In this document: in pieces, positions 20,501 through 33,116 of the stretch
Layout: each line of letters starts with the position of its first letter
How positions within the stretch are numbered: position 1 is the stretch's first letter
NCBI GenBank assembly: GCA_025618425.1
Contig: CM046835.1
Location: 14,085,200 to 14,149,199 of the forward strand
Origin: Heliocidaris tuberculata
Lineage: Eukaryota > Echinodermata > Echinoidea > Camarodonta > Echinometridae
Length of the DNA: 64,000 nt
Reading direction: 5' to 3'
Notes under the pieces: model-generated
What the model was told of the DNA's origin: nothing
Seen by the model: the letters and a program-made list of their open reading frames with translations, nothing else
The model's database searches: none
Position numbers and translations under genes: made by a program

Positions 20501-23500
20501 GAGCGATTAACGGGCGTAAAGTTTACAAACTCATGCATATTCAACAGTCGCTCCACACTCGCACGTGGCATCTCACAACTCGTACACTATTAAACAGGTA
20601 TTTTTAACATCGACGATCACGATCTGACACTGTCACAATATCCTGAAACTTTAGCAAAGAAATTACCAATTACTGAAATCAGATTAAGAGTACATGAACG
20701 ATATATCCAAAATAATATCCTTCATTGTTCATGCGAAAGTGAAAAGCAAGGCTGTGAGAAGCAAAGGATGTCTACAGTGCGCGCGATTAACATTTTCATT
20801 CATAAAATTGGGCTTGTGACGTCATTTCATGAGCGGTCCGTTAATAACAAGTCATGACAAGTCATATGCCAGCCAGCCAATGAAGGTATGCGCCTTTTTT
20901 TTTTTCTTTTTTCTTTTCATATACCGCGGCGGCATTGGACGGAAAGGCGCTTTGTATAAACAGATCGAATTTCAAAAGGGAACCGCATGTGTGTGTTAAA
21001 GGATGAAGTTGCAGTCGGACAGAGAAGAAAATGTTGGCTTGATGATTTTTTTTGATGAATGATGAGTTTGATGAATGATGATATTTGATGTCTGATGAAG
21101 ATAATTGTTTTGATGATGTTATTATCTTGATAATGATGATATGATGATGATGTCTTTGATGATTATGATGATCGATGATGATATCAATGGTGCTACTGGC
21201 GAAGAGAGAGGACCCGGCATGTATTGATGATTTTATGTGTACTAGTAGTGGTACGTGTGTGTGAATTTCAATAATTGGCGGGTTGATCACACGTTGAGAA
21301 TGAAACTGTCGGTGAGACGATGACTGCGTGCGTGAGGACTCGCAATGTGTATAATTAGAGTATGAGGAGTGTAGATACTACAGAAAGCTCGCCATTTTCG
21401 CCAGGCAAATCAATACTCCGTGTGAACAGTGAAGTTTGTGTACAAAGTGAGTAAGTGACTCGATCTCTACGATCACGATGTCAAAATTCCCAAGAGCTGC
21501 CCGTACAAAATTATTAAGAATCATCATGATCATCGTCTCAAACGAGTTTTTCTTCGTAAGATTTCTTTGTATTCCCCTTCCTTTTTTATAAGTACATGTA
21601 CATTCATGTATTTTGGATAAACATGTGCGAGGGACTGTTGACCGCGCGTGACTACCTAAGGCGCTGGCGCGCTGGCATGATTAGACGGTAGACAATTTCT
21701 ACAGATTAGATTTAGGCGGCTTATGCCTATCCTGTCTTGCGCCCACGCGATTTCCTCCGCCTGTTTTGTTGTTGTTGTTGTTGTTTTTGTTTTTGTTTTT
21801 TCCTCGAATGGTTTATTTCAGTTGCCAAACACAAAGGAGTTTTCCCAGTGTTTGTAGCTTCTTAGGGGTAAATATTGGCTTGTAATTCGTGTTATATCAT
21901 TTTCGGGTAACCGGGAACCCGCCCGAAAAATAGTCGGGTTCCCGAATTGAAAAAATACCCGAAACTCCCACCCCTAGTTACATTACAGATCTGATGAGTA
22001 CAAAGTGAACGTTATTTATGCAGATATGCCCATTGTAATTGAAGTTATTTTGAAGACCTCAACCGGTAGTTTTTATAGAATTAGTTGAATTGCAATACTA
22101 AAAAGTAATTTAGGCCATTGTGTATTTGGCTTAGTTAGAACCCGTTGGAATATAGATTTTGTTCAGAATGCTTGCTCCAAATTACTCTGTCAATTTATGC
22201 AGGTATTTCAAATTTATATCTTACCTCAACAGATTTTACAGCTTTGTGAACCATGAAATCTGAATATTGACTGATAATGGTAAATGCTGAAAGATTGTAT
22301 CAAATAATTGTATCTCCAAAATGTGTGTCTCACCTTGCTGTTTTTTCAGATATTCAGAAAATGGAAAATGGTGATAGCCCTCCACATACCAAAGTCATTC
22401 AGTATTCATCATTGAGAAAGAAAAGTGCAAATAAGTAAGTCTGACCTTCCTTGGTGTGTTTTTCTAGATACTTCTGAAATTATGCTCAAATAATTCTTAG
22501 GTTTGTACTGAATGGTCTTCATGACAATACATGTATATACCAAACCATAAGGAAAGGGATGAAAGGAACTAGGTATACAGTCACAAGTGCAAGCTACAGG
22601 AGTACATTATTAAATGAGTGAAAGAAATCAGTGCTACTGCTTACTGTTCTTGCTCTTTCCCTCCCCATCCTTTTCTTGGTTTTCTCTCTACCTGTTTCCT
22701 TTTCCATTTCTATATGGGCTTCAGTTTGTATATACAAATATTGATTTATTATCAAATATTTTTATTTTCATTTGTTATTATAAACTGGCTCCAATTTCTT
22801 GTGTCTGTATATAATTTGCAGAGATCCAAATACTTTGGTTAAATGTCTGTCTTTCAAAGAAAAAGGCAAGCTTCAGCCTTTTACTGTCTCCATCACCACA
22901 AACTGTCTCCTCATAGTGGTAAGTTTATCTTGAAATTTAGATTTGTCTTTGTAAGCAATCAGATAAACCAGCCTCCATTTCATTAACCCTAAAAGGGCCG
23001 GGGGGGGGGGGGGGGAATCCACCCCCCTAGACATTTCTCGCGATATGTCCGCAACGCTCAAAGCAGTCGCCGCCGCGTTTCATGACTTTTTTCTTTCGAA
23101 TCTCACGCATCTTTTGAGACCATATTCGCGATATCCGGGCATGCGGTTCCGAAGTTACTCAACATTTCGTACTTGCACATCGGACCAAAAATTGCTCAAA
23201 AACGTGATTTCATGTATAATTTCAATACAAAATGTGTTTTCAGCCAAAATTTAGAAATCTATGAATATTTTTACATTTACTGATTAAACTTAATTTATTT
23301 TATGCTGTTTATGATCGTAAAAGTGTCCCAGACAAATTTCATCCAAAAAACAATAAAAAACAAAAGGTAAAAAAAACAAAGAAATACATAAGAAATGTAA
23401 AAAACAATAAAATACATAAGAAATCAAATTTGATACCAAATTTTTTTCAAGTATATTTGCTAAGAATACTGGAAAGAGTGTCTAGACCAAAAATTAGAAT

Positions 23501-26500
23501 TTTTGGAGCTTTATTTAATGATTTAGAGCAAAATTTTGATTTCTTGCAAAAATTAGCATAATTAATAATGTGAAATATTTTCGGAGCATTTAACTATACA
23601 GTTTTGTAGATTACGTTGTGGACAACGTGTGTGCCTATTTTCGGCGTGATTGCGTGGTCGACGGTCGAGATCTCAGGGGGGGGGGGGTGGATTCCACCCC
23701 CTCCCCTGTGGCATAGCCAAAATATCCCGGCCCTTTTATGGTTAATATAACCCTCTTTTCTTTTTCCCCCTTTTTTATATATTTTTTTAAAAATCAGGTT
23801 AGGCCCTAGTTGAACTTGAAGGTCTACTGATTATTCTCTAATTCTATTCAATTGGGAAAGGAAGAATATGTAGATACATGTACATGTATTTATTTATGGT
23901 AGAATTTATTGGCGACGAAATGGATGGCTCAAGGGATTAAAAACACATTTCCTCCATATCTGCAAATTGTTTTGCAAGAAAAAGTATTTTCTCCTGACAG
24001 AATGTCCACTATTATCACACAACTTGTATTGGGGACAATATTTGAATGAGTCTCGTAACATCAAAGTGCATACAACATATCTTATTTCTGTGTGTTCGTT
24101 TTGTTTTACAGGACTTCCACTGTCATCTCACCACCAGTGAGGTGATAGGTTATTTAGCTGGAAAATGGGATCCAGATACTCAACGTAAGTTTGATTGTGG
24201 GTTGGTTAACAAGAATATGAAATGGACGCAAAATTTATTTTGTGTTTTTGTAGCATGTGAAAGGAAATATAAGAGTTATCTATACGCAGTATAAAAACAT
24301 TGAAGTATCAAAGTCCCCTTTCTTTTTCTAGTAGAAACACATTTTGATACAAGTTTCTGCCTGAACTAGGTTACATGACAATACTAATTGGCTGGAGAAG
24401 TCTCATTGATTTTGCCAAATTCACGGAAGGACACAGTTGCTACAGAAATACTCTTTTAATACTTTTAATAAATATCCTTTTCGAAATAATGATACATTAA
24501 AGTTGTAGTACATCTTTGTTTTACTATGTGGAATAATCATATTAGCGATTTCAATTTTACCAACTAAATTTGCGATTGCAATTGTTTGTAGACATGAGTA
24601 TCCTTCAGGCCTTTCCTTGTCGATGTCGACTTGAGGAGAAGCAGAGCGGGGCAGCTGTAGAGATGGAGATCCGTCAGTCCATGACGAGCAGAGGGCTACA
24701 GCTGGTTGGTTGGTATCACAGTCATCCATGCAGCCCTGCCCACCCATCACTAAGGGATATAGAATGTCAGATGAACTATCAACTCAAACTGAAAGGAGAT
24801 GGGATGTCGTATCAACCTTGCCTAGCTTTGATCTGTGGTGAGTTGAGAAGGCATTAAATGGATCCATTTTAATGTTATGTTCTGTAGATTTGAATCTTTA
24901 TATCTTTCTGCTTATGTGATATGGTATACTATTTGATATTTTACTGTAGCTGATGAGGTTTCTACATTTGAAATAAATCAGCTCTAATTCATAAATCTGT
25001 ATATTCTTTGTATCATAGCTCCTTATAATGTACACAAGGCCACCAAAGACTCACAAATGAAAGCACTCTGGGTTATGCCACCTGAAGAAGTAAGTTGATA
25101 CCACATTAATGTAATTATAACTAATAAATTGACATAGACCATGAGGATAGATGTCACACTTTTAAATCGGCTATTATTTTGTGGCTGATACCAGTAGTAG
25201 GAGTGTGTTGAGGAATTATTCTAACTGTTCTACGAAGACAGAAGAGCATTATCTCACTTCTGTTGATGAAGCATACCTTTATACCACAGTTCATACATTC
25301 AATACAAAAAAAAAATCAGAAACTTACACAAACTGTGAAAAACAGCCACTATTTCAAAAAGAAACTTCCAAAAAGAAACTTTCTTAAATTGCGAAAATTC
25401 ATGCCAATTGAAGAGTTCTCTCCTTTGCTACGTTCACTTGATGATTCTTCTGTACACTCATGTGCTTTCAAGTGCATGCCACTGATGGGGCTACCCTGTA
25501 TCAATAAGACTTTAAAATAATTATAATAATGGTAATAATAATAATGATAATTTTTAAATCTGTGTTTCCTTTTCCCTTATAAGGAAAAAGCCAGCCTTTA
25601 TGGCATGCCTATGGACATGAGCTTCACATGGCAGCAAGATATATTCCTCACTCAGGAAGTTCTAGCAGAGATGGTAAGATCACAGTGAATAGGCAGTAAA
25701 CACTGTAGAAAAACTTAAAGGGATTCGGTAACTTTGTGGAGGCTTGATTTAATAAATTGTTGAATTTTGATATCTGTCTTGTATAATGATGTTCAGAAGG
25801 ATAAATAAATAGCCAGGCATAGAAAGGTTTTCAAATATATAATGCTATTATTAAGATATCTATGACTGAATACTCCCATTTACGAAAGCGTATGGCCATG
25901 TATACGCTTTAGTCTAACATTGATTCTATGGGGGAAAATAGGTCGGCATTTCCGGTCACTTGCATATGCTTACTTTTGTGAAGCACATGATGATTTTGAA
26001 GTGCTTTTTTTTTTTTCCTGGGCTTCATTTTTACACCATATTACATACGCTGATAGCATGTAAGGCCAGGCAGCTCAGATTTTATCAAGCCTCTACAAAG
26101 TTACCAAATCACTTTAAAATAAAGCTACGTCAAGCTTATTTTCGTGTTTAAAATTAGATCATTTATTGATGTCACTTGTATTTAATTGTTTCAAAATCAA
26201 ACAAGCCAGTATCGCATGTATTAAAATTGCAGTTCATTAATTAAAAAATGATATATTTATATAAAACTTCTGTCACATTTATTGAGAAAGGAAAAGCTCA
26301 AGTACAGATTGATCACCCAGTGTTATGAGTTTATTCTATTCTACTAAAAACATGCCCCAATATTATAAGAGACTGTTGCAAAATGGTTGACTTATAATGC
26401 AAGAGTAAAATGCTGTTTTAATCAGACTGTAGTCAGGAAGGATAAATATGTTATAGATGGAGCACAGTCTATATAATATTCAGTCATAATTTTCCAAGAG

Positions 26501-27489
26501 AGAGATTGTATACGAAGGAATGCTCAATTCTAAGATGCGGTACTAACAGTACTTTTTCTCCCTTGCAGAAATACCTAGTGGAATATTACAAGGACAGTCC
26601 AGACATGGTGCTTTTGAATGAAACTTGGTTTGAGAATGAATCCTTTCTTGATAAGATGAAGGTTAGAACTAGTCTCCTCTTATTATGTCTTCCTAGGCTC
26701 CACATTAACATTTGTTTCTTATTTGTTGTCCAGATTGAAATATGTAGGGTCTTTATGTACGATGCTCCTGTTTAAATTTTGATATTGGGGCAGGGGTCCA
26801 GAGTTGAAGTTATTGTGCATATGTGCTGGCCCCCATTTACTGTCAAGCCCTGTGTCTTTTTTTTTTCCTTTTATCATTTGTGTGAGGATTGTGGTATAAT
26901 CATTTGGCCCCTTTATGTTCATTTAAGAGATTAAAACTGTAATCCTCGCCTTGTACATCTATCTCTGTACAAGGCATCTTTTCTAAGACTGTCTCCCATG
27001 ACCCAGGTGTTGTAAATAGGCACCCTGTAGAAAATAGTCGTTGTTAGGAACTCCGCAAAAACAATAAGAACTGGTTCTAAATTCAGGCTAATAATTTGTG
27101 ATTTGTAATGAAGGGCAAAGAAATATTTCTTTATTATGCAAAATGGCTGTACAAAGCCCAAGATTTTTATTAGGTTAAAAAAATTGATCCAAGCAAAAGC
27201 TGATGAAATTTGAAAGAAATTATATTGTAACACATATGCTCATAGTTAAATTATATGGATCAAGATCAAATCAATGTAGACTATTTAATATTGGATATAG
27301 GATTTTTCTTCTTTCTCTTCTCTTCCTTTTTTCTTATCCATGTCCATATCCTCCTTCGTCATATCTTCAAAGCATCCTTTCAAGTATTCTGTTTTGATCT
27401 GATTCATTCAGGGCTCCCTGTCCAAGAAGTTTCCTAAGGATCGATCAGACAAGAGATTGCTGGATTTCATAGACAACATTCTCACGTAG
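17593..27489 (+). CDS. MPND: MPN domain-containing protein, RAMA plus JAMM (12 exons, 5' end uncertain)
   Basis: Exons are 17593-17780, 18372-18518, 19208-19279, 19832-20015, 22350-22434, 22822-22918, 24112-24184, 24592-24837, 25019-25089, 25584-25673, 26569-26661 and 27412-27489. All have GT-AG borders and matching phases, giving 473 codons (human MPND is about 471 aa). The first listed exon is either internal, or it is the first coding exon starting at ATG 17634, which would give about 460 aa. After an acidic N-terminus comes a RAMA domain (about residues 36-135, with FNSPSAWAIH and SGCGWAS). Next are an acidic and basic linker and an MPN domain (about 230-400). The JAMM metal site is complete: Glu in SEVIGYL, then HSHP with Ser and Asp in PSLRD. 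The family is a predicted zinc metalloprotease/deubiquitinase; the RAMA domain is thought to read N6-methyladenine DNA. The C-terminus is lysine-rich, ending LLDFIDNILT. Confidence 0.93.
17824..17957. repeat. Short palindromic MITE in MPND intron 1
   Basis: The ends GGGGCAGTTTCTCAAAACT and CAGTTTGAAAAAACTGGCCCC are imperfect inverted copies. The inner arms CATCCCATTGAAACAC and ATTTCTATGGGATG also pair. It begins 43 bases after the splice donor of the first listed MPND exon. Confidence 0.6.
20133..21976. mobile_element. hAT element, non-autonomous, 1.84 kb
   Basis: A perfect 8-bp target duplication GTTACATT (20125-20132 and 21977-21984) flanks the element. The termini TAGGGCTGGGACT and AGTnnnCCCACCCCTA-type right end (reverse complement TAGGGGTGGGAGTTTCGG) are characteristic of hAT transposons. 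Both subterminal regions carry CCCGG/CGGGT blocks. No transposase frame is visible; the longest open frame (minus, 20862-21290) comes from a GATGAT simple repeat. It lies in MPND intron 4. Confidence 0.85.
21030..21190. repeat. Degenerate GATGAT simple repeat inside the hAT element
   Basis: Repeated TGATGAT words with variable spacers. This repeat produces a spurious His/Ser/Ile-rich frame on the minus strand. Confidence 0.75.
22987..23741. mobile_element. TTAA-target MITE, family F, copy 1
   Basis: 755 bp in MPND intron 6, flanked by TTAA (22983-22986 and 23742-23745). The termini CCCTAAAAGGGCCGGG and CCCGGCCCTTTTATGG are inverted copies. A poly-G tract lies near each end. A second copy in the opposite orientation is at 30325-31089, with the same internal words (for example TCTAGACCAAAAATTAGAAT). 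CCC-type ends with a TTAA target suggest a piggyBac-like origin. Confidence 0.75.
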
Positions 27490-27598
27490 CAAATGCTCAA
27501 GGGATTCAGTCTACTGTTGTTATACAAATTCCAAGTCAGTATAACGATTCCTGAGATAATTTAGATGAAAAGATTATTTTGTAACTGTATGGATATAC

Positions 27599-27780
27599 AG
27601 TGGAAACCAATTATGACGAGGACCTTGGGACCATGATAATTACCTTGTTATATCAGGAATCTCTTTATATCAGGGTGAAAAAACAAAAGAATACAAAAAT
27701 GTGGGACCAGCAAAATTACCTTGTTATATCAGGAATCTCATTATATATTGGAGCTCTTTTTAGCGAGTTTCCAGTTTATA
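27599..27780. mobile_element. Small Tigger/mariner-like MITE in the MPND 3' region
   Basis: The left end reads CAGTGGAAACCAATTATGAC after TA. The right end reads GCGAGTTTCCAGTTTA. The inner phrase TACCTTGTTATATCAGGAAT occurs twice. The look is that of pogo/Tigger termini with a TA target. It begins 110 bases after the MPND stop, so it probably lies in the 3' UTR. The left and right ends match only partly. Confidence 0.4.
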
Positions 27781-28239
27781 CACAAGACAACAAAGACCAA
27801 ATGAAATTTATAAACTATGATAACACCAGCTTGTGTGAATCTGTTCATTAGCCATTTTTAAGTTTGGCATGAGAAAGACCTTATGAAATCTATTTGTTAT
27901 GTGTCAGTTTATGACTAGCATATTTCATGCATTCTAGGTGTCGGAACATACCACTTTCATGAGTTCATACAACATAGAATACCTTCCCTCCAGATGTTGT
28001 TGTAACTGCCAATGTAATGCCATGTTTTATCAATACAAGAATACCTTATGTTTATCCACCATGGTCTACAGGTCATTCACTGATCACATTCGAACAAACA
28101 AGAAAATTTGAATTTGATTGTGCCATTCAACCAAATGTTAATACCTCATGTATCATAGACGTAGACTGATTTTTACAGTCCCATTTCTTAGTGAAAAAAT
28201 CAAAATCTTTGGTATCATATAAATATTACATTACATTAA

Positions 28240-28245
28240 AATAAA
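28240..28245 (+). terminator. Candidate polyadenylation signal for MPND
   Basis: AATAAA about 750 bases after the MPND stop codon. Cleavage site not determined; later signals are possible. Confidence 0.35.
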
Positions 28246-30324
28246 AGTGTTGCAAATGTGTAACATGTCAATTGTAAGACATGTTAGTATTAAAATGAAT
28301 ACCAATGTATTAGGCCTTTTTTGCCTTCAAGTTGCTATGCTAGGCAAACCATAGAGATGTTGCCTGTACGGAATTAAATAGTAACCCTTGTATTGAATTG
28401 TAACAGGTTGTTTCACAATATCTGAACAAATGTTATGGGACCTGTTCAATGAACACATTCTTTGCAAAGGATCTTTGTTGTGTTATTTGTATTGAAATGA
28501 GACCTTGAGAAAAGTTGGCAAGATTTGTTTGTCTGAAATATACAGTGAAACAGAAATTGAAAGTGTGTTGAAGAAGGATGGTAGTACTACATGTTTGTAT
28601 ATTGTGTAAGATAGTATGTAAATATTGAGTTTATAATTATATAAAACCATTCATCTAATTCTTGTGAAGTGTGTGTGTCTGTGAGAGTTGTACTAATTTT
28701 CTGATATCTCACATCCACTTGTTGATTCCATTCCAAGTTGCCTTTAAAAAGTAAATCTATTTATCTTCCGAGATGTGATTTCTTCATCATCATTTTATAG
28801 CACAAAGTGCAACATTCTATTGATCAAAAATTCATCTCTCTATATAATTGTATTGCATATTGAGTACTCTCATGGCATTTACATATAAGTAATGTTGTTT
28901 GTTTGAATGCTCAGGCTACTTGTTGAGGCAATATTTCCTTCAAGTCAAAGTAGTTTATGCTGTTGTTCCGGCAAACACATTAGTGAATCTTGTGAGTAGC
29001 AATACGTGATTTATATGTTTCCATTAGGTGCTGATGATTTTGTGTCATCTACATCATATTGCACTGTATTCAGACATAGTTTTTCTTATTGTAAGTCAAA
29101 TATGAAAAGTGTAATGTTATAATAGTTCATTAGATGTAGTTCAGCCCCAGATACTGAGTTTCGTTTGCTGTGGCTGTAAGGAATTGTACTTCCCTTAGCT
29201 GTGAGGTAGGACCTTTTGTTTTTTAAGGGAGGGGGGGGGGCAATATTCTGTATTCAAATTGTTCTCTCTACCTTGATTTTTTGTGTGTGTGAATTATGTT
29301 TACATTCATGTGACTTCCAACTTGTGTATTTTTATAATTCTGTTGCCATCTAATTAACTAACTTAACACCAAATATGATCTATGTATTGGTAAAAGTCAT
29401 GAATTATTAAAGATACTGAATATACTTTTTCTTGATTCATCTGTATTATCAAATACTACAAATAAGATTTTCCTTTTTTCATTACATGAAGAATAATAAA
29501 ATGACTTTGAGATATTGAGTATGAGATATTTTTTGTTGGTACAGTATGTATTTTGTATTCATTATGACTAGTATGGCCCTTAGCTAAATCTACCATTCCT
29601 ATTTCTAATAGGTATTCATATGTGACATATTTATCTCAAAGCTCTAGAATCTGAGTACGGTACATGTAGTATCGTATTCAGGAGGGATGATGTATCTTTT
29701 CCAGGAGCTAATTTTCCAACAGTTGAAAATTCCATTCTCAAATATCATTATAGATATAAACATGTGATAGCATAATTTGTATTCAAATGCCATGACATTC
29801 TTTGGTAACTAACTTTAATACTTTTGAAGCTAAGACAAAAATGTAGTAATCATTTTAAAAATATTTTTCCCTCCTTTACATGAACAAGTTAATTTTGTGC
29901 TATTTAAAGGGAGTCCATATTTTATTGCCAATTGCATCAACAGCAACAAAGTCAGTTTTTTAAACAAATTTATGTTGCTTCCATGTACAGCTAACATTGT
30001 TTGTGGCTTCAGAAATATGTATCTTGATGAATCAACATCTTTTCTTCTTTCCTTTTTGTACTTGTTTCAGAATGATTACGTAGTTTTTGTGTTGTTTTTT
30101 TTTTCATCTGTGTAATTTGTACATTTTGTATGAATAATGCATTCCATTTGAAATTACTGTCAAACAGTACTAAAATTGTGAATTACGTGTGTACCTATGC
30201 AAAGGAAAATAAAAGAAAAATGTCAAACTTCTACTATAAACTTTCCTTCTGCCCATGATTTGTGTATTCTATACATGTTATGTATTTGAGTTTTGGAAAA
30301 AAAAATTGAATTACATGTATATTA

Positions 30325-31089
30325 ACCCTAAAAGGGCCGGGATATTTTGGCTATGCCACAGCCGGGGGGGGGGGGATGGAATCCACCCTCCCCTGAGATC
30401 TCGACCATCGACCACGCAATCACGCCGAAAATCAGCACGCACGTCGTCCACAACGTAATCTACAAAGCTGTATAGTTAAATTCTCCGAAATTATTTCACA
30501 TTAATTAATTATGCTAATTTATGCATGAAATCAAAATTTTGCTCTAAATCATTAAATAAAGCTCAAAAAATTTTAATTTTTGGTCTAGACACTCTTTCCA
30601 GTATTCTTAGCAGATATACTTGAAAAAAATTCGGTATCAAATTTGATTTCTTATGTATTTTATTGTATTTTAAATTTCTTATGTATTTCTTTGTTTTTTT
30701 TACCTTTTGTTTTTCATTGTTTTTTGGATGAAATTTGTCGGGGACACTTTTACGATCATAAACAGCATAAAATAGATTAATTTTAATCAGTAAATGTAAA
30801 AATATTCATAGATTTCTAAATTTTGGCTGAAAACACATTTTGTATTGAAATTATACATGAAATCACGTTTTTGAGCAGTTTTTGGTCCGACGTGCAAGTA
30901 CAAATTGTTGAGTAACTTCCGAACCCGGCATGCCCGGACATCGCGAATATGGTCTCAAAAGATGCGTGAGATTCGAAAGAAAAAAGTCATGAAACGCCGC
31001 GGCGACTGCTTTGGGCGTTGCGGACATATCGCGAGAAATGTCTAGGGGGGGGGGGTGGATTCCACCCCCCCCCCCCGGCCCTTTTAGGG
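30325..31089. mobile_element. TTAA-target MITE, family F, copy 2
   Basis: 765 bp flanked by TTAA (30321-30324 and 31090-31093), inverted relative to the copy in MPND intron 6. The ends read CCCTAAAAGGGCCGGG and CCGGCCCTTTTAGGG. The internal sequence is nearly identical to copy 1 in reverse orientation. Confidence 0.75.
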
Positions 31090-31186
31090 TTAATGAACTT
31101 TGAAAATAAACTGTCAGTTAGAAACATGAGGCACTTTTTCTACCTTCTTCGCATTGAAAAGATGAAGTGCTGCACATTTCAATGCA

Positions 31187-31330
31187 GTAGCGTAGCTATA
31201 GGGTGTAGAGTCTCGGGATAAGTGTCCCCCCCCCCCCCCCTGAATGACAGGAAAATGCAGAAAAAGAAAGAGAGAGGGAAGTAGAGAGAAAAAAGGGTGT
31301 GGGGGGGGGGGGGGGAGAATGTGACAAAAT
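31187..31330. repeat. Repeat fragment with poly-C and poly-G tracts
   Basis: Starts CAGTAGCGTAGCTATAGG, a terminus-like sequence related to the hAT-like family in this window, then a C-run, an AG-rich stretch and a G-run. No matching right end was found. Confidence 0.35.
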
Positions 31331-31675
31331 GACAGAAAAGGAAGGAAGGAGAAAAAGGGGGAGGGGGAACAAAAAAAAATTATCAAACAAATTATGATCG
31401 GACCCCTCTAACAACTTTGTCGGACTAAGCAAAAACTTATGCATGAAAACCGCATTCTTGCTTTTTGAATACAATAACTATAATGACTCTTGATATCAAA
31501 AGGTAGTATGCATGTATTTAAATATTTTGTCCATTATTCTGTAAAAATTAGTGAATACAACAGTTCATGACAATTAGGAACTTCAAGGAACTTAAAACTC
31601 CATTAATTTTCAGTATAAAAAGCCCCCTAAATAATGGCCATATATTATCAACAAAGAAACATCTCTCTCCCCCCC

Positions 31676-31707
<32 letters not shown>

Positions 31708-31710
31708 ATC

Positions 31711-32700
31711 CAGTGGCGGCACCAGGATTTTTAAAGTGGGGGGGGGCAAATGGGGGGCAAAAGAAAATGTTGGGGGGGCAAGGGCGGACAACAAAAAAAT
31801 TGACACTTTTTGTAGTGAAAATGTACAGAATATTCGGCTATAAACCTACCCAGATATGAGGACATTTTGAGCATCTAGCTGAACTGCCCGATTATAAAGA
31901 GGTGTTAGTTATATACTGCGAGCGAGCGAAGCGAGCGATCAAAAAATTTGACATTTTTCGTAGTAAAAATGTACAGAAATTACATATTCGGCTATAAAAC
32001 TACCCCAATATGCATGAGGACATTTGAGCATCTTGCTGCCCGATTATGAGGTGGTAGTTATTTATTGCGAACACTTTTTGTCGTGAAAATGTACAGAAAT
32101 TATATTCGGCTATGAAACTACCCAGATATGAGGACATTTGAGCATCTTGCTGCCCGATAGTAAGGTGGTAGTTATACATTGCGAACGGGCAAAAAATTTG
32201 AAACTTTTTGTGGTGAAAATGTACAGAAATGATTATTTGGCTATAAAACTACCCCAATATGAGGACATTTGATCATCTCGCGGCCTGATTATGTGGTGGG
32301 AGTTATAGGCCTGTATTGCGAGTGAGCGAAGCGAGCGAGCAAAAATTTTGACACTATTATAGTGGAAATGTACAGAAATTATTCGGCTATAAAACTACCC
32401 AAATATGAGGATATTTACACGAGCTGAGCGAAAAAATTTGCCCCATGCCCCCCCCCCCCCCACCTTGATGCCGCCACTGCTTTCCAAGTTTCCGTTTTCT
32501 TTCTTTTTCCTTCTTTTCTCCATTCCTTTTTCACTTTTTTCTTTCCTTTTCTTTTCTTTTTCATTTTCCACCCTTTTATTTTTTTTCACTCCGAAAATTA
32601 TTGGGGGGGGGGCAACTGGGGGGGGGGGGCAAAGCTTCTGACTGGGGGGGCAAATGCCCCCCCCCCATGCCCCCCCCCCCCCCCCTTGGTGCCGCCACTG
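31711..32700. mobile_element. hAT-like element with internal tandem array and a nested relative
   Basis: The ends CAGTGGCGGCACCA (31711) and TGGTGCCGCCACTG (32700) are perfect 14-bp inverted copies. They are flanked by an 8-bp direct repeat TCTCTATC (31703-31710 and 32701-32708), although this lies within a CT-rich simple repeat. A second right-type end, ATGCCGCCACTG, occurs at 32479, so another family member may be nested or the element rearranged. Several G- and C-runs lie inside. No coding sequence. Confidence 0.65.
31801..32440 (+). repeat. Minisatellite, about five units of 120-150 bp
   Basis: Units start near 31803, 31951, 32071, 32201 and 32351. Each contains AAAATGTACAGAA, TTCGGCTATAAAACTACC, CAATATGAGGACATTTGA-type words and GCGAGCGAAGCGAGCGA-type words, with small indels between units. 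It forms the interior of the hAT-like element. Confidence 0.8.
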
Positions 32701-33116
32701 TCTCTATCTCTCACTCGTTCGCTCTTTCGCTCTCTCTGATAAATGGGCAGTCCTGATGATATCATGGGCTTTGACGCCAAGAAGGGGCGGGGGTGGCATA
32801 ATATCATTAACCGTTAGAACGAGTAAAGCATTCTCGATTGAAGTGATTAAATTAATTTTTTTTTTAAATCATTGATTTAAATCACTTCTATTATAACATG
32901 TATAAATAATTGACAAAAGGTTTGTTGTTGGCAGTTTTAATCCTTCAAATCAACTACTCCCATCAGAAACATAATAAGTTGTCCCAAACACTTCAAAGTC
33001 TAGTTTTATATAGATCTACTTTTACTATATAATGAAAGTTCAATTACAGATAACTTGTAAGCAATCTAAGTAGGTCTATAAGAATGAATAATGTAATCAT
33101 AAAATGTGTGCGATCC

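Larger units (their letters stand above)
27490..30324 (+). other. 3' UTR and downstream flank of MPND
   Basis: AT-rich and without an open frame. An AATAAA-type signal at 28240-28245 is a candidate MPND polyadenylation site; others occur further down, near 29497 and 30208. A small Tigger-like MITE lies at 27599-27780. No other gene was seen up to the TTAA element at 30325. Confidence 0.5.

Noticed and set aside
20862..21290. Minus-strand 142-codon frame
   Set aside because: Dominated by the GATGAT simple repeat inside a hAT element; no recognisable domain.
31801..32440. Regularly spaced repeats that might suggest a CRISPR-like array
   Set aside because: Units of 120-150 bp are contiguous with no unique spacers, and the genome is eukaryotic; this is a minisatellite.
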